Assembly: GCA_029938555.1 (NCBI GenBank)
Contig: JAOZUR010000001.1
Coordinates: 61,727-122,939, forward strand
Source: Candidatus Sabulitectum sp.
GTDB lineage: Bacteria; Fermentibacterota; Fermentibacteria; Fermentibacterales; JCC-6
Reading direction: 5' to 3'
Length of the DNA stretch: 61,213 bases
A program made the translations under genes and the position numbers. Position 1 is the stretch's first letter; each line of letters begins with the position of its first letter. The notes beneath the pieces are model-generated. The model did no database searches. It worked only from the letters and a program-made list of their open reading frames with translations, and was not told the DNA's origin. Below, one piece after another: positions 35,116 to 45,400 of the stretch.

Positions 35116-36522
35116 TTAGTATCGGTAATGATCCGGTTTGTAAGGACCGTCAACAGGAACACCGATATAATCAGCCTGGAATTCTGAAAGCTTGGAAAGC
35201 TTTACCCCAAGTTTATCAAGATGGAGTCTTGCTACTTCTTCATCCAAAATCTTTGGAAGCATGTATACGCCAACAGCAGGTCTTTCTTCAGCAAGTGCCA
35301 CCTGTGCAAGGCACTGGTTTGTGAAACTGCTGCTCATGACAAAACTAGGGTGACCGGTGGCACATCCAAGGTTTACCAATCTACCTTCAGCAAGTAGATA
35401 AATTGAATGTCCATCAGGGAAAAGGAATCTATGAACCTGAGGTTTAATCTGAATTTTTTGTACTCCAGGCCAATTTTCAAGTACTTCCACTTCAATCTCA
35501 TTATCAAAATGGCCAATGTTACAAACTATAGACTGATCTTTCATCATGCTAATGTGTTTTGCAGTAATCACACCACAGTTTCCAGTGGTTGTTACAAAAA
35601 TGTCTCCCTCTGTAAGGGAATCTTCCATTGTTGTTACTTCATAACCTTCCATGGCTGCCTGAAGGGCACAGATGGGATCAATCTCTGTGACCAGAACGCG
35701 AGCACCAAGACCACGCATTGATTGACAACAACCCTTACCTACATCACCGTAACCGGCGACAACTACAGTTTTGCCTGCAATCATGGTATCAGTAGCTCTT
35801 TTAATGCCGTCTGCAAGAGACTCTCTGCAACCATAAAGGTTATCAAATTTACTTTTTGTTACTGAATCATTCACATTGTATGCTGGGAAAAGAAGTTTTC
35901 CCTCTTTCATCATCTGATAAAGTCTGTGAACACCTGTGGTTGTTTCTTCACTAACCCCGATCATTTCAGCGGCCACACCGGTCCAGAATTCAGGAGAATC
36001 TTCAAGGCCTTCAATAAGGTTTTCACGAAGGGTAACAATATCTTCAGCCCCTTCACCTATAATAGGTAATTTGCCTGTTGTTTTGTACTCTTTCTCTAGT
36101 TCAACACCAAGATGAATCATCATTGTTGCATCGCCACCATCATCAACAATCAAATTAGGACCTTTGCCCTGAGGAAATGTTAATGCCTGTCTGGTGCACC
36201 ACCAGTATTCCTTCAAAGTTTCACCTTTCCAGGCGAATACAGGATACCCTTTTTCTGCAATCGCAGCTGCTGCATGATCCTGAGTACTAAAAATATTACA
36301 GCTTGCCCATCTAACATCAGCGCCGATTGCATCCAGGGACTCTATAAGAACGGCAGTCTGAATTGTCATGTGCAAAGAACCCATAACTCTGAGTCCTTCA
36401 AGAGGTTTTTTAGAACCGTACTTTGTTCTAATAGAAACTAGGCCTGGCATCTCATGCTCAGCTATTTCTATTTCACGCCTTCCATAATCCGCAAGTGATA
36501 TATCCCTTACTTTGTAATCCAT
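35116..36522 (-). CDS. ahcY: S-adenosylhomocysteine hydrolase
   Basis: AhcY splits S-adenosylhomocysteine to adenosine and homocysteine, removing the product inhibitor of methyltransferases. The 468-residue sequence has the substrate-domain segments [19 protein letters not shown] and [14 protein letters not shown], the NAD site [12 protein letters not shown], and the terminal KPDHYRY. All are hallmarks of the tetrameric cytosolic enzyme. AAGGAG precedes the ATG, which overlaps the stop of the upstream ArsR-methyltransferase gene by one base; that regulator probably controls it. Confidence 0.97.
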   Translation of the reverse strand: MDYKVRDISLADYGRREIEIAEHEMPGLVSIRTKYGSKKPLEGLRVMGSLHMTIQTAVLIESLDAIGADVRWASCNIFSTQDHAAAAIAEKGYPVFAWKGETLKEYWWCTRQALTFPQGKGPNLIVDDGGDATMMIHLGVELEKEYKTTGKLPIIGEGAEDIVTLRENLIEGLEDSPEFWTGVAAEMIGVSEETTTGVHRLYQMMKEGKLLFPAYNVNDSVTKSKFDNLYGCRESLADGIKRATDTMIAGKTVVVAGYGDVGKGCCQSMRGLGARVLVTEIDPICALQAAMEGYEVTTMEDSLTEGDIFVTTTGNCGVITAKHISMMKDQSIVCNIGHFDNEIEVEVLENWPGVQKIQIKPQVHRFLFPDGHSIYLLAEGRLVNLGCATGHPSFVMSSSFTNQCLAQVALAEERPAVGVYMLPKILDEEVARLHLDKLGVKLSKLSEFQADYIGVPVDGPYKPDHYRY

Positions 36523-37445
36523 TATTTCTCCTTTTTTCTTCCCGCAACAGCGAGAACTGTTCCTTTGTTGAATATTTCGCTATCCATCACAATAAAATCC
36601 GCTTTAACTAATAATTCGTTTATTCTTTCTATGCTGAAACCAGGCCATAAATCACCCTGTTCCTCCTTAAAAACTGAATTAGAGTGTTCAGTCAAATCAA
36701 CAACAATTAGTGTACCACCTGGTTTCAAAACTCTAGCAGCTTCTTGTACAGCCTGTGCTGGGTCTCCTGAATGGTGAAGTAACATGTGCATAAAAACAGC
36801 CCCTACCATAGAGTCACCTGCAGGAAGATGCTCAGCGTCACCAAGTCTCAGTTCTACTCTCTGATTAATTTTCATGGCTGTTACAAACTTCAGAGCTCTA
36901 CCCAACATTTCTCTGGAATTATCCACAGCTAGAACCCTAACGGCACTATCAATCAGGAATGGAATCATGGTTCCGCCGCCGGTACCAACTTCAAGAATTA
37001 GCTCTTTTGTTCCCAGATAATTTTTTATAAAAGGTAAATATTCATCGGTTTGAGGAAGATTTTTTAAAAGATTCTTCATGCCGTCTTCCCCTACAGAATC
37101 AAAGAACTCTTTAGAAGTATCTCTTCTTAAACCATGACATAACGCTAATCTAGTCATATCATCTCTGAATCCTGACAATTCAAATCGGTTGTTAAAGGCA
37201 GCTTTAACAAGCTCTGTTACCATCTGGTTACCCTTTTTTCTAGAGTAAAAAACCCAGTTAGCACGCCCTGATCGTAACACTATACCAGAGTCTAGTAATA
37301 ACTTGAGGTGATGACTTACATTTGACTGTGATAACCCAAGAACTGAAACTATTTCTGAAACATTAAGCGGTCCCATTTCAAGAAGAAGTGTAATTCTCAG
37401 TCTATTTTTTTCTGACAGTGCTCTAAATACATTTTCCATTTTCAT
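36522..37445 (-). CDS. ArsR-type regulator fused to SAM-methyltransferase domain (SahR-like)
   Basis: The 307-residue protein has an ArsR winged helix (residues 1-90: [20 protein letters not shown], then [19 protein letters not shown]) and a class I methyltransferase fold ([47 protein letters not shown]). This two-domain layout next to ahcY matches SahR, described in Proteobacteria as a regulator that senses S-adenosylhomocysteine. The fused domain would then be the sensor. The promoter ends so close that the predicted transcript starts at or next to the ATG, with no Shine-Dalgarno, and an ArsR-type operator overlaps it, indicating autoregulation. SahR identity is inferred. Confidence 0.85.
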   Translation of the reverse strand: MKMENVFRALSEKNRLRITLLLEMGPLNVSEIVSVLGLSQSNVSHHLKLLLDSGIVLRSGRANWVFYSRKKGNQMVTELVKAAFNNRFELSGFRDDMTRLALCHGLRRDTSKEFFDSVGEDGMKNLLKNLPQTDEYLPFIKNYLGTKELILEVGTGGGTMIPFLIDSAVRVLAVDNSREMLGRALKFVTAMKINQRVELRLGDAEHLPAGDSMVGAVFMHMLLHHSGDPAQAVQEAARVLKPGGTLIVVDLTEHSNSVFKEEQGDLWPGFSIERINELLVKADFIVMDSEIFNKGTVLAVAGRKKEK

Positions 37446-37451
37446 TATATT

Positions 37452-37480
37452 ACTATATGAACAAGTATTGATATAGTCAA
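37452..37480 (-). promoter_or_regulatory. Promoter with embedded ArsR-type operator for the sahR-like/ahcY operon
   Basis: On the minus strand TTGACT (37475-37480) and TATAGT (37452-37457) are 17 bases apart. The -10 is six bases before the ATG, so the mRNA should be leaderless. An inverted repeat, ACTATAT (37452-37458) and ATATAGT (37471-37477), with further imperfect symmetry inside, fills the spacer and -10. The core ATATGAACAAGTATTGATAT has the form of ArsR/SmtB operators. Confidence 0.65.
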
Positions 37481-37568
37481 GTTGTCCTTAACCATTGGCT
37501 TCAGCGGCAAAATCGTTTAGTTTTGCTTCTGTGGTTAATAACTGGTGGTGCTTTTAGAGGGAGTCAAA

Positions 37569-40500
37569 ATGGAAGTTAAGAATACGTCTACAGAGTCACA
37601 AACCAGCTTAAGAATCCATCATTCAAAAGTGATTCCCGGAGAAAAACGAAAAGTTGCAGCTTTATCAGTGAGTTTCAACATTTCACCTAAAAAAAGCGAT
37701 GAATCGAATACTAACATACAAAGCATAAACGATTTGATTATAAACGAACTATCCTCCTGCATAGCAGCTTTTGGTGGTTCATTTTCAAAAGTAAGTTCAA
37801 ATCAAATTTTAGGATTATTTGGAGCAGGAAGCTCAGCAGAGCATTCATGTCGAAGAACAATTGATTGCTGTTTTTACCTTTTTTCAAGTATTGAATCAAT
37901 GGGAAGCAAAATCGATTCAGACAACCAGCCTGTTATACTTAATGCTACAGCTGGAATTGCATACGATACTGCTATTGTTACACCTGATTCTAAAGGCGGA
38001 TTCTCTGTTAAAGGGTCCTGTATTGATGAATCTTGTGAGTTAATGAAAGAAAGTAAATCCGATTCCTTTATTGTTTCAAGTGCTGCAATGCTTTCATGTA
38101 GTGATTTTTTTGAATGGGATCAGATTATCTTAAACAACAGAAACAAAGCCTGGCAACCCAAAAAGAAAGAGAACTCGCTGTTAACAAATCCGCTGTTATA
38201 TAAAGTTCCTCTGTTTGGGCGTGAAAAACAGATGCAAAAATTACAAACTGCTTTTGCTTCCTATTTAACATGGTTCAATTCTCCACCTGTTTTTATCTCC
38301 GGTAAACCTGGCTCTGGCAAAACACAATTAATAGAGCAATTTCTAACTAAGTTGTCCGAGGGCAATGTAAAAGTAATCCGACTTAAAAACAAACTCTGGG
38401 ATCAATCACCTCTTGGCACTTGGTTGCCCCTTATGAAAAAAGGAATATTTGATCCATACAGTAATATTCTAGCTGAAATTAAACGAATCAAACAAAATGA
38501 CAATCTTATTCTCTTTATTGATGATCTTCAGTGGGCTGATGTTGCGTCTCTCAAGCTTCTTGACCAAATGAGTCATGTTATTACTGATACTGGAATATTC
38601 CTTATCATTGCTTCCAGAAACCCAGCTAGAGGATTTCTTTTCGACTCAGCTGACAAAATTGAAATTCATGGGCTAAGCAAAACATCCACCCTTAGCCTTA
38701 TAGAAAGCATACTTGGATCTTCTGAACAAGGTGAAGACATTAGATTGGCAGATTATCTCTTAGAAAAGACCGACGGTAATCCCCTTCTTATGATTGAACT
38801 GATAGTTTACGCATCGGAAGCAGGAATTTTAGGACGCAACAGTCAATATTTATGGTTTCTTAACAAAAAGCTTGTGCATAAGGTATCAGATACTTCAGAC
38901 TCTTCCCTTCAAGCAAGAATTTCCATCCTCAAACCTCAAGAGAAGTTCGCTCTTCAATTAGCATCCGTTCTAGGCAATGGATTCAGCGAAGTCCTGTTTT
39001 TTGATGTTTTTACCGGTTTGGGAAAAGAAAAAGCACGAGTACTGCTTGCCAGATTATTAAATTTAGGATTTCTTAGTTTTCAAAAAGATAATACATTTTG
39101 TTTTCTGAATTCTCTGATTGCAGAGACTATTTATAATTCCATTCTCAAAGAAAACAAAATAATCATGCACAGGCAAGCAATGAAAGTTTTAGCTACTAAT
39201 CAAAACCCTCTTGATTTTACAAATCTTTCCATAACTATATCCCGACATTGCATTGAATCTAATTCTGGAAAAGATGCTGTACCATGGCTTTTGGACGCCA
39301 TGGAGTTATGTATAACTGCTGCAGACGCCAGTCAAGCTGAACAACTATCAATTGAAGTTTTGAAAAGATTATCAAAAGACAGCGAATTTTCCACCAGAGC
39401 AAAATATCTGGAAATACGACTTTATTCACTGTTGGGGAAATTTCAACTTGCTCTGGATACAGGGTTGGAAATGGAAAAAACTTTCCAAGGCAAACAACTT
39501 GCACTAACATATTTCATAATTGCCCAAGCAAAAGAAAATCTGGGAATGCCACTGCTTGATGTTCTTGAATACTATATGCAATCAGCAAAAACTGCCGAAA
39601 AAGCGGGCGACTCAAACACACTAGCAAATTCTCTCGGTGCAGCAGGTGCAGTAAATGTAGCCTTGGGGAAAAAAGATAGTGCACTGGCTGTTCTTAATAA
39701 AGCCTTAATGTATGAGGATTCAGTTGATGCACGAAGTTGTGCAAGGCTACATGGTAATCTTGGAATATTACTTCAAAGAACTGGAAGTCTTGCAGATGCT
39801 TTGATGCACTACAAAAAAACCTATGAAATGGGTAAAAACTGCGGTGACTCTGGAATAGAAGCAAATGCCCTTGCTTATATGGGGCATGTTGAAATAAATA
39901 TGGGTAACAGAATAAGTGGAATGAACAAATACCGTGAGGCGCTTTCTATTCACAGGAAAACAGGCAACATAAGAGGCGAATGCATTACTTTAGGTAATCT
40001 TGGTGGTGCACTTGCAAGATACGGTGAAGCTGCAAATGCTATAGAAGCTCTGAACAGAGCAATAAAACTTGCGGAAGATATTGGCCATACCCGCGGAGTA
40101 ATGACATTCCATGGCAATTTAGGCCTTGCATATAAACTTGCTGGAGATTACAACATGGCTCAGCAACACATTCTGGAATCCCTTAATATGATTAAGAAAA
40201 CAGGTGACAAGCGTTCACTTTCAATTTGTTATTTGAACCTTGCCGGTGTACTTTCTAAAAAAAACCAGATCAATGATGCAATAATCGAGGCAAGAAGAGC
40301 ACTTAGATTTTCCTGCACAGTGAATGCACTTTTAACCCAGGGAAGGGCGCTTACTACCCTTGGTTGGTTAATGCTAAAAACTGACAGAACTAGCTTGGCT
40401 CTTAGTTTTTTCAACGAGTCATACAAGCGCCTTTCATTTGCCGGTGATCATTCAACATTAGCTGCGCCAGTTATTGGATTATGTAACTGCCTTGTTTTAC

Positions 40501-40631
40501 TTAATCGAGAAAAAGAAGCCAAAGAAAAATTTGAAGAAGTCATGGAGTTAAAACAAAAATATGATATTGACTTAGAAAGTGAAGTAGATTTAAAAGAACT
40601 CAAAACCATGCTGGGAATTACCAATGAATAG
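37569..40631 (+). CDS. Pseudo-cyclase / AAA ATPase / TPR regulator
   Basis: From the ATG after GAGGGAG the protein has 1020 residues. The first about 170 follow the class III cyclase fold (PGEKRKVAALSVSF, AAFGGSFSKVSSNQILGLFG, RRTIDCCF). The metal-binding Asp of the usual F-x-D-L/I-x-x-F motif is missing, so it is a pseudo-cyclase. An AAA/STAND ATPase follows after a GREKQMQKL entry, with Walker A GKPGSGKT (245-252) and Walker B LILFIDDLQWAD (near 315). From about residue 570 the chain is TPR repeats (for example ARLHGNLGILLQRTGSLADAL). There is no HTH domain and no signal peptide. Such proteins are usually nucleotide-gated signalling hubs; the ligand is unknown. It is coupled to the following kinase gene by an 8-base overlap. 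Confidence 0.87.
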   Translation: MEVKNTSTESQTSLRIHHSKVIPGEKRKVAALSVSFNISPKKSDESNTNIQSINDLIINELSSCIAAFGGSFSKVSSNQILGLFGAGSSAEHSCRRTIDCCFYLFSSIESMGSKIDSDNQPVILNATAGIAYDTAIVTPDSKGGFSVKGSCIDESCELMKESKSDSFIVSSAAMLSCSDFFEWDQIILNNRNKAWQPKKKENSLLTNPLLYKVPLFGREKQMQKLQTAFASYLTWFNSPPVFISGKPGSGKTQLIEQFLTKLSEGNVKVIRLKNKLWDQSPLGTWLPLMKKGIFDPYSNILAEIKRIKQNDNLILFIDDLQWADVASLKLLDQMSHVITDTGIFLIIASRNPARGFLFDSADKIEIHGLSKTSTLSLIESILGSSEQGEDIRLADYLLEKTDGNPLLMIELIVYASEAGILGRNSQYLWFLNKKLVHKVSDTSDSSLQARISILKPQEKFALQLASVLGNGFSEVLFFDVFTGLGKEKARVLLARLLNLGFLSFQKDNTFCFLNSLIAETIYNSILKENKIIMHRQAMKVLATNQNPLDFTNLSITISRHCIESNSGKDAVPWLLDAMELCITAADASQAEQLSIEVLKRLSKDSEFSTRAKYLEIRLYSLLGKFQLALDTGLEMEKTFQGKQLALTYFIIAQAKENLGMPLLDVLEYYMQSAKTAEKAGDSNTLANSLGAAGAVNVALGKKDSALAVLNKALMYEDSVDARSCARLHGNLGILLQRTGSLADALMHYKKTYEMGKNCGDSGIEANALAYMGHVEINMGNRISGMNKYREALSIHRKTGNIRGECITLGNLGGALARYGEAANAIEALNRAIKLAEDIGHTRGVMTFHGNLGLAYKLAGDYNMAQQHILESLNMIKKTGDKRSLSICYLNLAGVLSKKNQINDAIIEARRALRFSCTVNALLTQGRALTTLGWLMLKTDRTSLALSFFNESYKRLSFAGDHSTLAAPVIGLCNCLVLLNREKEAKEKFEEVMELKQKYDIDLESEVDLKELKTMLGITNE

Positions 40632-41133
40632 AATTGAAGAAGTAATTATTGTCAGCGGAATCCCCGGTTCCGGTAAATCAACCTGGGTGAAAAATAATAC
40701 TAACCCGTACATGACAGAAGTGTTCAGTGCTGATACATTCTTTCTGGACAAAAACGGATCATACAAGTTTGATCCCACAAAACTTTCCCAAGCACATTCC
40801 TCCTGTCTCAAGAATTTCACCACAAGGCTGTTTAACTTAAACACATCCGTAAAAGACTCATGCAAAATCACACTTGTAGTAGATAACACAAATACTTCAG
40901 CATGGGAGATTGCACCATACTATTCTCTTGCGCAGGCATTCAATATCCCTGTGAAAATTATTCGACTGATAGTTAATCCACACACAGCATTCTCTCGAAA
41001 TATTCATGGGGTAGAAAAAGATAAAGTTGAACTAATGGCTGAAAGAATTACAAAGAATCCACTGCCTCCATTCTGGAATATTGAAGAGATAAATACAGCC
41101 CATATTCCTGAATTACAAACTAATAAGAGCTGA
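40624..41133 (+). CDS. N4BP2L1-like P-loop kinase
   Basis: The 169-residue protein reads VIIVSGIPGSGKSTWV (Walker A), VFSADTFFLDKNGSYKFD, AHSSC and LVVDNTNTSAWEIAPYYSLA. This order is typical of the N4BP2L1/polynucleotide-kinase-like AAA_33 group, which phosphorylates polynucleotides or small molecules. The substrate is not known here. It overlaps the AAA-TPR stop by 8 bases. Its 3' end overlaps the convergent Omp85 gene by 21 bases. Confidence 0.85.
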   Translation: MNRIEEVIIVSGIPGSGKSTWVKNNTNPYMTEVFSADTFFLDKNGSYKFDPTKLSQAHSSCLKNFTTRLFNLNTSVKDSCKITLVVDNTNTSAWEIAPYYSLAQAFNIPVKIIRLIVNPHTAFSRNIHGVEKDKVELMAERITKNPLPPFWNIEEINTAHIPELQTNKS

Positions 41134-42444
41134 AAGATAAAACCGAGCAGAACCTAACCCTTGATCAACTGGAAAACCGCTACCGGCATCAAATTGAAGC
41201 CCTCCTGCGGTTCCACGGAGACCAAGACCTGCTGACACAGGATAAAACATCCCGTCAGCAGCAGTATTTAGTACTCCTATATCTGAAAACAGATATATCT
41301 GCGTGGCAGTCTCGCCAAGCAGTATTTCCGGAGATGTTATGCCCCAAACACCTGCCCTCCAAGAGTCTTTCACATAACCCCTTAGTGTACCATAACCTCC
41401 AAGGCGCGAAACCATGGAAGGTAACCAATCGCCACTGATAATTCCACCAGCCTTCACTGTAACTGACATGCCTAACATGCCCTTATATGTTGTGTAATTC
41501 ATCTCTGTGCTTGCCCTGGTAAGTACATAAGTTGAGTCTGAACCCGAGGCACTTCCAGCTTGGGTTATAAGCTCTCCTCTGAAACCCCGAGGCCCTTGAC
41601 TGGTGGTGGTGGTATAATCCACAGCCAATCCAGCAGAACCGTATCTATAATTCTCTGAAGGTTGATTAACAGGCCAGCTCTGCCAGGTACCGCCACCTCC
41701 AGACACATTTATGTTTCCAACAGTCAAAATCACTTGGCTGGACCATTCTCTTACAATACTGCCACTATCGGGAACCTGCTGCTCAATTTCAAGTTGAACT
41801 GAAACAGGAGAAGATAAAATCCATGGTTCACGGTACATAACCCTGGCATCCACACCTCCCCAATCAACTGCTGATGCTGCAAGTTCAAGTCTGCGACCTG
41901 TGCCGAAAAGACTCGTAAATACAATCTCACCACCTCCAGTAAAACCTCCAGTGCTTGAAAAATCAATATCACCAGAAAACCATCCAACAGGAGCTTCATT
42001 TAAAGGTACAAGAAGAATAATGTTTCCGTTTGGGCCCAGGGTTACACTCACCGGTCCTGCTGATTCAATAAATGAATATCTCTGCAAAGCGTTTAACCAG
42101 AGGTTAACAGGCTGCCTATGATATAAATCTCCCTGGCGAAGGCTCAAATCTCTAAGAAGAATTCTTGAAGTGGTTTTTACAGAATCAGAAAATCTAATAT
42201 CCTCAAGTGTGGCATGCCTGCCAGGAATGGTATTTACTGTAATGGTATCAACATCTGATAAAAACATAACTGCAGTTGCAAAAGGATATCCATTTTGCAG
42301 ATACCAGTTCAAAGTTTCTTCTTGCAGATCTGATATATCCTCATCAGTTAACTCAATCTCATTCCGCAGGTGAGGAAATGGCGGAGCCCCAGTTATTTTC
42401 ACAAAAACTGTTGACAGAATCGTAGCTAGTAATATTGCAACCAT
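41113..42444 (-). CDS. Omp85/BamA-like outer-membrane barrel with short POTRA region
   Basis: The ATG overlaps the upstream stop (TAATG), giving 443 residues. A signal peptide is followed by about 130 residues with POTRA-like strands (RHATLEDIRFSD, then ILLRDLSLRQGDLYHRQPVN and LQRYSFIES). A 16-strand type barrel follows, with the Omp85 loop-6 motif as GGYGTLRGYVKD. It is much shorter than BamA (about 800), closer to FhaC/TamA-sized two-partner transporters. The C-terminal strand ends FYLSALISL. It closes the T9SS-type operon directly after the 1049-residue protein, so it may insert or assist that protein. The specific substrate is unknown. Confidence 0.82.
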   Translation of the reverse strand: MVAILLATILSTVFVKITGAPPFPHLRNEIELTDEDISDLQEETLNWYLQNGYPFATAVMFLSDVDTITVNTIPGRHATLEDIRFSDSVKTTSRILLRDLSLRQGDLYHRQPVNLWLNALQRYSFIESAGPVSVTLGPNGNIILLVPLNEAPVGWFSGDIDFSSTGGFTGGGEIVFTSLFGTGRRLELAASAVDWGGVDARVMYREPWILSSPVSVQLEIEQQVPDSGSIVREWSSQVILTVGNINVSGGGGTWQSWPVNQPSENYRYGSAGLAVDYTTTTSQGPRGFRGELITQAGSASGSDSTYVLTRASTEMNYTTYKGMLGMSVTVKAGGIISGDWLPSMVSRLGGYGTLRGYVKDSWRAGVWGITSPEILLGETATQIYLFSDIGVLNTAADGMFYPVSAGLGLRGTAGGLQFDAGSGFPVDQGLGSARFYLSALISL

Positions 42445-45400
42445 TAAAAATTCACAGTTCCTTCCAGACCGCCCCGTTGGGTCCAAGGACTGTCTGATGG
42501 TTTTCTACCCCAGTAAAACAAAGTCACGTGGAACCACCTATTAATATTTCTTCCCACAGAAAGCCTTGGTTCAAGGGTCCATCCGGTGGTTCTTCCATCA
42601 AAAAACCAGGAAGGAATTTCTTCATCACCAGGCATAAACCAACTGGTAAATCTACCAGAGGCTGTCCAACCACCACCATTCATTAAAAAATGAGGTTCAA
42701 AACCCCAATTCACCCTATTCAAATTTCCCTGAAGTTCAACTCTTCTTTCTGCTGAAATTTTTATCCCTGTATCAAGGCCAAATTCAGTAATAATTGTAGG
42801 ATTCAAGCTGACTCCTGTTTCATTTGTTTCTCTGTTACCGTACAGATTTCTTCTTCGAAAAGCAGCCATACCTGTTAACTCTATCTCGAGCCATTCTGAA
42901 GGTTTTAGCATTGGAATCAACTCAAGCTTTCTAAAGGATTCCCTTGTATAACCCACACCGCTATAATCTTCAATCTGATCAAAAGCTGAAACACGCACGG
43001 TAAATCTTGAAACTAACTTCTGCTCCCAGGTAAGATAAGGCGAAAGAGAAACATTCCAACCTCCAGGTGAATATGTATCAAAAGCCCCAGCCAAAGAGTA
43101 AGTCTTAAGCTTATGTGCTGCATCTAAAGCAGAAAGGGTAAATGTTCCGTCAATTCCAGCTGAGTTTGTAGAATCTGACCACGAAAGCCCTCCACTAAGA
43201 GAAGCCTCGAGAACCTTGGTTTCTCCTTGACCAGGAATAAAAGTTTGTATGTAATCACCAGAAGAATCTGGATAGTATTCCCCTGATTCCTCATCATAAC
43301 TGTAATCACCGTTTCCACTACCTACCCATGTATAAACAATGTCCATAAGCTTTGAGAAGTATCCACCAGCGACATACTGGCCGTAAGCCCATACGCCACC
43401 CCGCCTACCTGAATAACCGGCCTTAATTGCATCAGAGCTGGTTGAACCTCCACCATCAAACCATCCTGTAGAATGCTGAAAACTTCCATTTGCATTCCAG
43501 GACATTCCTGATCCAGCTGTGAGAAAACCAAGCCTTAGTATTTTATCTGGAAGAGATAGACCATTTCTGTTATCTACTTCGCCTCCTGCAGTGGTTGTAG
43601 ATTTCCAGCTTCCGATTTCTGAATGCACTCCCAGTTCGGAAATCACCAGGCCGCCTGAAAGACTATCCCCCCAGCTCTCGTGTGTGTATGAAGAATTAAC
43701 AAAAGGAATAAAGGATTCCAGTTGAACAGATAAATCTGTGTTGATTACACCTTTTCGACCTGTTATAAGCAACTCTGTAGATGATCTTGAAAGCCCATTT
43801 AAAGATACAGTTACTTGAAGTCTTTCCTGAAAAGGTATGTAATCTATTCCTGCAATTGTTGAAGTTCCACCATGCTCAAGAAATCGTTCTCCTGCCCTGA
43901 AAAGAAGTCTTAATCCACCCAAATCACCTAAAACAAAATTGTCTTTGCCTTTCCAGCCAGGGGGTAATCCCCATTTTTCAAGATCAGCATCAGTATCAAT
44001 GTCATCAGGTGCGTTGAATCCTTCAGAAATATACCTTCCACTCAAATTTACTAATGGACCAGATTCCCAAGTTGTTACTGCAATCTGTCCACCTGAAAGA
44101 GTGCCTGACCTGGTGGTATTAGTTTCATTAAACAGATTTCCCTGCTTTTGGGAAAAATTCGTGAAAATACTGTAATTCTCAACAATCCCAATACTACCAT
44201 TCACTTCAGAGCCAAACAGATCAATTGAATTGGGTATAGTTATGTATTTTCTTGCAGAGTGGGTTCCCATTGCCTGACCAGCCCAAAGGTATCCACCGGT
44301 TGATGAATCATAGGTATAATCGCCAGCACCATCAGGTGGCACCTGGAATTCCACACTCCAATCGCCCTGTTGAACCCCTGCATAAGTGTATATAGAAAGG
44401 CTGTCTAAGGTATAGCTACCATTGTTCTCACCGACAAATGTTCCGCCATCAATCCATGCATCCTCAGGGTTTTCACCGGCATTTCTTAAAGCAATTTCAA
44501 CGTCATCAGTCATTACAAAACCCAATGGAACAGATGTATTGTCTGTTCTGGAAAAAGATGAAAAATTAATAAAATGATTCTCAACTGGTTGAAATATTGT
44601 TTCAAGTCTGGTTAGATCTTTTCGAAAACCATCACCTTCTCTATACCATGAAATATCTACCCTTTGGTCTCGTCTGATCAACCTCTCTGTGGTGAATGTA
44701 ATAAGACCTGCAGCGTAATCTATCTCATAATCAGCTCCTGCTCCACGGCTAAGTCTCACCCCATCGAGAAAAACAATTTCACTGGCGGAGGTAACAGAAC
44801 CTCCAGCTGCAAAAGTATATGGCCCCTGAAGCCCTTCTTCTGTGAAAAAAACAGCTTTTTGTCTTTCACTTCCTGTTGTTCCATAACCACCGGAAATACC
44901 AAAATTATCAACCGGTTTTACTTCGGCACTAAAACCACTGACCTCCGTTCGCCAAGGGACTGATCCATGACTCTCCCAGTTCAAATCCCCCATCTGAACA
45001 TTCCATGTATTCCCATCAATTGATATGTGAATTTTATCCAGGTCGGATAGAGCTTCAGAAGATGATGAACCAAGTGGCAGGTCTCTATCTGTAATTCTTC
45101 CATTAATGGTTATTCCCGGTGCCAACATTCCCTGGATAGAAAGCTCTGTTCCCTGAGAAATTCCACCACCTGAACCAAGTGAAACTCCCAACCTCTTTGA
45201 CCCTGATAAAAAAAGTCCTTCGGGTATAGGATTAAAATCTGCAGAGAAAAGGGGGAGTTCCACTGCATCACCCTTTTCAAGTGGTTGAATATTCAGTTTA
45301 GATACCTGTGAAACTGATATCTCCAGTGTGTCTGCAGATATTCGAATGGTATCTCCTATTTCAGGAATGGGCTGAAGCAAAAAACCAACAGAAGGCCCCT

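Noticed and set aside
37452-37480. SAM or SAH riboswitch upstream of the ahcY operon
   Set aside because: The promoter leaves no 5' leader in which a riboswitch could form.
43124-43531. Open frames in other phases inside the 1049-residue protein gene and similar overlapping frames elsewhere
   Set aside because: They lie fully inside strongly supported genes, have no ribosome-binding sites and show no recognisable protein features.
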